NCBI GenBank assembly: GCA_934436505.1
Contig: CAKSAP010000004.1
Span: 62,001-126,000 of the forward strand
Reading direction: 5' to 3'
Source: an uncultured Eubacteriales bacterium
GTDB lineage: Bacteria > Bacillota > Clostridia > Oscillospirales > Acutalibacteraceae
DNA: 64,000 nucleotides
The position numbers were made by a program, and so were the translations under genes. Of this stretch, positions 60,065-64,000 are shown piece after piece (within the stretch, counting starts at the first letter, position 1; every line of letters starts with the position of its first letter). Below the pieces are notes generated by a model that had not been told where the DNA came from, ran no database searches, and saw nothing but the letters and a program-made list of their open reading frames with translations.

Positions 60065-61849
60065 TTATTTATAAAGTGCGCCGTAGGTCTTGCAAGCATT
60101 GTAGTCGGCAGCCTGCCTGTCGTCCGTACCGAACGCAGCCCAGCAATGCGGACGGAAAATTCTTGACTCGTCAACATTGTGCATATTAACGGGAATTCTG
60201 AGCATTGAAGCGAGTGTGATGAGCTTGTCGCCGACATGGCCGTAAACGGTTACGCCGTGGTTAGCACCCCAATTTGCCATTACGCTGTACACGTCCTTGA
60301 ATGCGCCCTCGCCCGTGAGAGTGGGAGCAAACCAGGTTGTCGGCCAAGTCTTGTCTGTTCTTTGGTCGATTGTGTTGTGGATTTCATCGGGGAGGTCAAC
60401 GGTATAGCCCTCTGCGAGCTGAAGCACCGGACCTATGCCGTCAACGATATTCACACGAAGCATTGTAACGGGCATCTGTGCGCTGCAACGGAAGTGTGAA
60501 GAAAATCCGCCGCCTCTGAAATATTCATAGTTAGCTCTGCACCAATCGGTTGCCTCGATGCAAGCATTTATATCATTGTCGTTCATCTTCCAGAACGGTT
60601 TCATACACGCTTCGCCGTTTTCGTTCTTTGAAGCGCCGCAGCCGTCAAGAGCAGTAGCGCCCGAGTTGATAAGATGAATAAATCCGTCTTTCGCAACGCC
60701 GTCGGGTCTTTTGCCCGTAACTCTTTCGCAAGCGTCGGGGCTCCAATATGTACGAACGTCATGGAAGCAGGGAGCTGTATCGGAAACAAGAGTTCCCAAA
60801 ATCATAGCCGCACCGTTGAGCGTATCGTTCTCGGTCGCAAAGGGCGTCGGCATCTTTTTGCCGTTCCAATTGAAGGTCGAAGCCATTATAGCCTCGGTAA
60901 AGTCTGCGTTCGGAAGCCAGTCTGTCCAGTTTCTCTGTCCCTGGAAGCCGCCTGCAACAGCATTCTTACCGAGTGCCTCTTCGTGCCAGCCCATCTCGTC
61001 AAGCTTCTTATTGCCGAAAAGAATATCACGGACAACAAGCGTCATTTTTGTAATGAATTCCCAATCCTTATCGGGAGCAACAACCTTTGATTTTCTGATG
61101 ATTTCGGGCAAATCCTTGCCTGCGTTTACGTCAAAGCCCTCTTTGCAGTTTTCACGAACCCACTTGATTGCTCTGTCATATTCCTCATGGTCATAGATTT
61201 CAAGGGTAATTCTGCGAACAATTTCGGTCATATCAACCCATTCGGGACGGATACCGAGATATTCTCTGAAGAAAGAAGCGTTACAGTATGAACCTGCGAT
61301 ACCCATTGCGACGCCGCCGAGGTTTACATAGGACTTGTTTTTCATCCAGCCGACAGATACCGCACATTTTGCAAAACGTAAAATCTTCTCCGCAACATCC
61401 TCGGGAATAGTTCTGTCGTCCATATCCTGAACGTCATGACCGTAAATTGAGAATGCGGGCATACCGTTCTGTGCGTAAGCCGCCATGACAGCCGCAAGAT
61501 AAACTGCACCCGGTCTTTCAGTACCGTTGAAGCCCCAAACAGCCTTGATCGTTTTCGGATTCATATCGTATGTTTCCATACCGTAACACCAACAGGGTGT
61601 AACCGTAAGCGTTGCGATAACATTTTCGCCTGCAAACTGCTCCTCGCACTCTGCCGCTTCGGCACCGCCGCCGATTGTCGTATTGCTGACAACGCACTGT
61701 ACGGGTGTTCCGTCGGGATAGCAAAGCTTTTCCTCAATGAGCTTTGCGGCAGCCGTTGCCATACCCATTGTCTGATTTTCAAGGCTCTCACGAACTCCGC
61801 CCCATCTTCCGTCAATAACGGGACGAATACCTATTTTAGGATATTTCAT
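60065..61849 (-). CDS. fucI: L-fucose isomerase
   Basis: Converts L-fucose to L-fuculose with Mn2+, 594 residues, the usual length. The start KIGIRPVIDGRWGGVRESLE and the blocks TLTVTPCWCYGMETYDMNP, WGFNGTERPGAVYLAA and FSIYGHDVQDMDDRTIPEDV identify the family. The metal-binding Glu/Asp/His region lies near WVDMTEIVRRI and further on. It is last in the fucA-fucU-kinase-fucI operon. Confidence 0.97.
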   Translation of the reverse strand: MKYPKIGIRPVIDGRWGGVRESLENQTMGMATAAAKLIEEKLCYPDGTPVQCVVSNTTIGGGAEAAECEEQFAGENVIATLTVTPCWCYGMETYDMNPKTIKAVWGFNGTERPGAVYLAAVMAAYAQNGMPAFSIYGHDVQDMDDRTIPEDVAEKILRFAKCAVSVGWMKNKSYVNLGGVAMGIAGSYCNASFFREYLGIRPEWVDMTEIVRRITLEIYDHEEYDRAIKWVRENCKEGFDVNAGKDLPEIIRKSKVVAPDKDWEFITKMTLVVRDILFGNKKLDEMGWHEEALGKNAVAGGFQGQRNWTDWLPNADFTEAIMASTFNWNGKKMPTPFATENDTLNGAAMILGTLVSDTAPCFHDVRTYWSPDACERVTGKRPDGVAKDGFIHLINSGATALDGCGASKNENGEACMKPFWKMNDNDINACIEATDWCRANYEYFRGGGFSSHFRCSAQMPVTMLRVNIVDGIGPVLQLAEGYTVDLPDEIHNTIDQRTDKTWPTTWFAPTLTGEGAFKDVYSVMANWGANHGVTVYGHVGDKLITLASMLRIPVNMHNVDESRIFRPHCWAAFGTDDRQAADYNACKTYGALYK

Positions 61850-61866
61850 AGTACATTCTCCTTTTA

Positions 61867-63276
61867 TTATTTAGTAATAACAGTTTTGAATTTATCATAT
61901 GCCGCAGAAAATTCTTTCGCATTCTCGGGCTTATAGATTTTCACATTTTCCGAGGAAGCCAAGAGCCTTCTTCCGTCCGCAACGCTCTCAAGGTCGCCGA
62001 GAGCTATCAGCTGAAGCATAATATTTCCGAGTGCCGTAGCCTCCGTCGGACCTGCCGTAACGGGAATGTTAAGGCTGTCCGCCGTCATTTGGCATAAGAA
62101 GCTGTCCTTTGTTCCGCCGCCGAGCAGATGAAGCACGTCAAATTTTTTGCCCGTATTTTCTTCAATCTGTTCAATGGCAAAGCGATATTTCATAGCAAGG
62201 CTCTCATATATACATCTGACAAGCGCACCGTCGGTTTCGGGTATGCCCTGCCCCGTCCTTTTGCAGAAATCACGGATTTTTTCGGGCATATTTTCAGGCG
62301 TTGCTAAGACCTCGTCGTCGGGATTTATAAAGAACTCGAACGCCTTTTCCCGTCTTGCAAGCTGCTCCATATCGTTGTAGGAATACTCCTTGCCCTCTTT
62401 TCTGAAATTACGTCTTATCTCCTGAATAAGCCAAAGACCGCTTATGTTTTTAAGATAATTTATCTTGCCGTTTGCACCGAGCTCATTTGAAAGCTCGTCC
62501 TCCATACTCTTTTTCGTGAGTATCGGCAAATCGTTTTCGCAGCCAATCAGCGACCAAGTTCCGCAGGATAAAAACGCAGGTGTTTCGCCGTCAATTTCGG
62601 GCATAGCGCATACCGCACATTGCGTATCGTGCCCTGCAACCTTGATAACCTTTATACCGTTATATTCTCCTGCCACGCTTGCGCTTTTGACAATAGGCGG
62701 AAGCATTTTTTCACTTTTACCCGAAAGAGCAAAAGCCTCTTTTTGCCAACAGACCTTTTCCAAATCAAGCATCTGCGAGGTCGAAGCTATCGTTTGCTCG
62801 GCAGATTTTACAGAGCAAAGAGCATAAGCGAACAAATCAGGCATAAATAAGAACACATCGCCGTCTTTATCCTCAACGCTCAGCTGAAAAAGCGTGTTTA
62901 TATTCATTATCTGATTTCCCGTAAGCTCATATAAACGCTCGGGAGAAATTTTTTCAAATATTTTTTCGGGCGCATTCTTAGTTCTTGTATCACGGTAGCA
63001 AACGGGCAGGCCCTTTAGCTCTCCGTCCGTCCCGATTATGCCGTAGTCAACTCCCCAAGTGTCAAAAGCAAGCGACTCAACATCATTTGCCATTTCGATT
63101 GCCTTTTTGACCTCCGAAAGAAGATACGGGAAATTCCAACAGAGCTTTCCGTTCTCCGTTACCAATTCATTGTCAAAGCGATGAATTTCACGGTAGCTCA
63201 ACCTTCCGTTTCCGTACTCGCCGAGAATTGCTCTGCCCGTAGACGCGCCGAAATCAAAAGCTAATACACGGCTCAT
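61867..63276 (-). CDS. FGGY sugar kinase, probable L-fuculokinase of RhaB type
   Basis: Carbohydrate kinase, 469 residues. The N-terminal phosphate motif is FDFGASTGRAILGEY, the substrate loop is FDTWGVDYGII, the catalytic Asp lies in VAGHDTQCAV, and HLLGGGTKDSFLCQMTADSL is the adenosine motif. The sequence is closest to rhamnulokinase (RhaB) rather than E. coli FucK. It lies between fucU and fucI and no rhamnose genes are near, so fuculose is the likely substrate; this kinase replacement is common in gut Firmicutes. ATGA overlap with fucU. Confidence 0.9.
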   Translation of the reverse strand: MSRVLAFDFGASTGRAILGEYGNGRLSYREIHRFDNELVTENGKLCWNFPYLLSEVKKAIEMANDVESLAFDTWGVDYGIIGTDGELKGLPVCYRDTRTKNAPEKIFEKISPERLYELTGNQIMNINTLFQLSVEDKDGDVFLFMPDLFAYALCSVKSAEQTIASTSQMLDLEKVCWQKEAFALSGKSEKMLPPIVKSASVAGEYNGIKVIKVAGHDTQCAVCAMPEIDGETPAFLSCGTWSLIGCENDLPILTKKSMEDELSNELGANGKINYLKNISGLWLIQEIRRNFRKEGKEYSYNDMEQLARREKAFEFFINPDDEVLATPENMPEKIRDFCKRTGQGIPETDGALVRCIYESLAMKYRFAIEQIEENTGKKFDVLHLLGGGTKDSFLCQMTADSLNIPVTAGPTEATALGNIMLQLIALGDLESVADGRRLLASSENVKIYKPENAKEFSAAYDKFKTVITK

Positions 63277-63713
63277 ACCTTTACTACTCCCTTTTTGAGA
63301 AGCACATTTGCGTAAATTGCCGTTTCGCCCGTGGCGATTATAAGATAAGCCTTTTTCGCCCTCTCGTAAAATGCAAAACGCTCCGTCATCTCAATATCGT
63401 GGTGCTCGGGCTCATATTTTGTAAGGATTTTGTCATATTCCTGCCAAATTTCAGGCGTCGGGGTATTATCACCCTTGACAACCTCCATCAAAGCGACAGG
63501 CTTTTCCGTATATGTATCAAGCGGAATAAGCGACAAAACCGCATCCAATACATCCGTTGCCGAATGTCCGTCCGCTCTTATAACAACGGAATTTTTACCG
63601 ATACTCTCGCTCGGAAAATTTCCGTCTGCAATTATGAGCTCGTCGCCGTGTCCCATCTCGCAAAGAGCCTTGAGAAGCTCGGGGGAAATTATCGGGTTGA
63701 TACCTTTAAGCAT
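63273..63713 (-). CDS. fucU: L-fucose mutarotase
   Basis: Interconverts alpha- and beta-L-fucose (RbsD/FucU family), 146 residues. MLKGINPIISPELLKALCEM, GHGDELIIADGNFP with the catalytic His, and FYERAKKAYLIIATGE are typical. It lies three bases after fucA and overlaps the kinase start by four bases. Confidence 0.95.
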   Translation of the reverse strand: MLKGINPIISPELLKALCEMGHGDELIIADGNFPSESIGKNSVVIRADGHSATDVLDAVLSLIPLDTYTEKPVALMEVVKGDNTPTPEIWQEYDKILTKYEPEHHDIEMTERFAFYERAKKAYLIIATGETAIYANVLLKKGVVKV

Positions 63714-63715
63714 AA

Positions 63716-64000
63716 TCAGTCCTCCTGCTTATGAAGTATTTTGTCGTCGGGATTATAAACCTTATAGCCCGGGTGTCTGCCCGTGATTTTATAATAGCTT
63801 CTCAAATCGATAAGCTTCTGAATATTCTCTCTGTCTATATCGTGGCTGCCGCCGAGGATAACCGCATTGATTGTGATTTTCGCCCACAATTCAAGGCTTT
63901 CCATTCTGTAAAAGGCGGTTATAACGTCGCTTCCGACAGCAAGTGCACCGTGGTTTTCAAGAAGCATAACATCATGCTCGTCAAGGTACGGCTCAATAGC
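63716..64000 (-). CDS. fucA: L-fuculose-phosphate aldolase, 5' end cut by window edge
   Basis: C-terminal 94 residues of a class II aldolase of the FucA/AraD family. The frame stays open to base 64000. The zinc-ligand block DEHDVMLLENHGALAVG, followed by ITAFYRMESLELWAKI, is the family signature. It cleaves fuculose 1-phosphate to dihydroxyacetone phosphate and lactaldehyde. The metal site His residues of the N-terminal half lie outside the window. First visible gene of the fucose operon. Confidence 0.93.
   Translation of the reverse strand, partial: AIEPYLDEHDVMLLENHGALAVGSDVITAFYRMESLELWAKITINAVILGGSHDIDRENIQKLIDLRSYYKITGRHPGYKVYNPDDKILHKQED

Noticed and set aside
1..64000. CRISPR arrays, tRNA genes, prophage or insertion sequences
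   Set aside because: I looked for regularly spaced repeats, tRNA-like TTCGA contexts with cloverleaf arms, integrases and transposases and found none.

Overview
The window reads as chromosomal DNA of a strictly anaerobic, fermentative Clostridia member (Firmicutes), most like a gut Oscillospirales/Ruminococcaceae organism. The reasons are an electron-bifurcating [FeFe]-hydrogenase with NfnAB, rubrerythrin, a tilS-hpt-ftsH block, FeoA/FeoA/FeoB with the small Cys-rich FeoB partner, a glmS ribozyme, moderate GC, strong Shine-Dalgarno sites, and fucose and uronate catabolism. The genus is inference. I see no tRNA, rRNA, CRISPR, prophage or insertion sequence.

Layout. 1-1390: two-component system (kinase cut by the left edge). 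1520-8090: one operon nfnA-nfnB-hydC-hydB-hydA for hydrogen and NAD(P)H balance, behind an extended -10 promoter and a Rex-like operator. 8086-8440: a palindromic intergenic repeat with a second copy at 23658-23916. 8452-21293 (minus): housekeeping run of a degenerate phosphohexomutase, rnjA, a stand-alone GdpP-type phosphodiesterase, rplI, dnaB, tilS, hpt, ftsH and secA. 21367-26244: rnhA, a GPH-family sugar transporter, a HAD phosphatase and uxaC. 26461-28028: three small membrane-anchored proteins of unknown function in one operon. 28110-30103: rpsF-ssb-rpsR and birA.

30170-36967 (minus): six-gene aromatic amino acid operon aroF-tyrA-aroB-aroA-aroC-pheA. It is preceded by a 32-residue Phe/Tyr-rich leader peptide, an intrinsic terminator and a competing antiterminator, which together make a complete ribosome-mediated attenuator. 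37014-39498: yebC, and a divergent RNA methyltransferase pair whose first gene looks leaderless. 39606-43046: a membrane-anchored hypothetical, rubrerythrin, an XRE regulator divergent from a histidine phosphatase with a palindrome between them, and a membrane protein. 43105-45236: glmS with its ribozyme. 45242-48488: XRE membrane regulator, mltG lipoprotein, DUF5662, trmO, HMA metal chaperone. 48505-51895 (minus): ferrous iron operon with two copies of a GTTAGC palindrome. 51971-55686: Wzm/Wzt polysaccharide exporter with a double glycosyltransferase. 55712-59526: FAD dehydrogenase, membrane protein, Na+-dependent transporter, XRE regulator. 60019-64000: L-fucose operon fucA-fucU-kinase-fucI, cut by the right edge.

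Together these describe a sugar fermenter that uses mucin or plant sugars (fucose, uronates), disposes of electrons as H2 through HydABC/NfnAB, makes its own aromatic amino acids under attenuation control, and takes up Fe(II) under metal control. Many promoters have a 17-nt spacer and the extended -10 form TGnTAAAAT.
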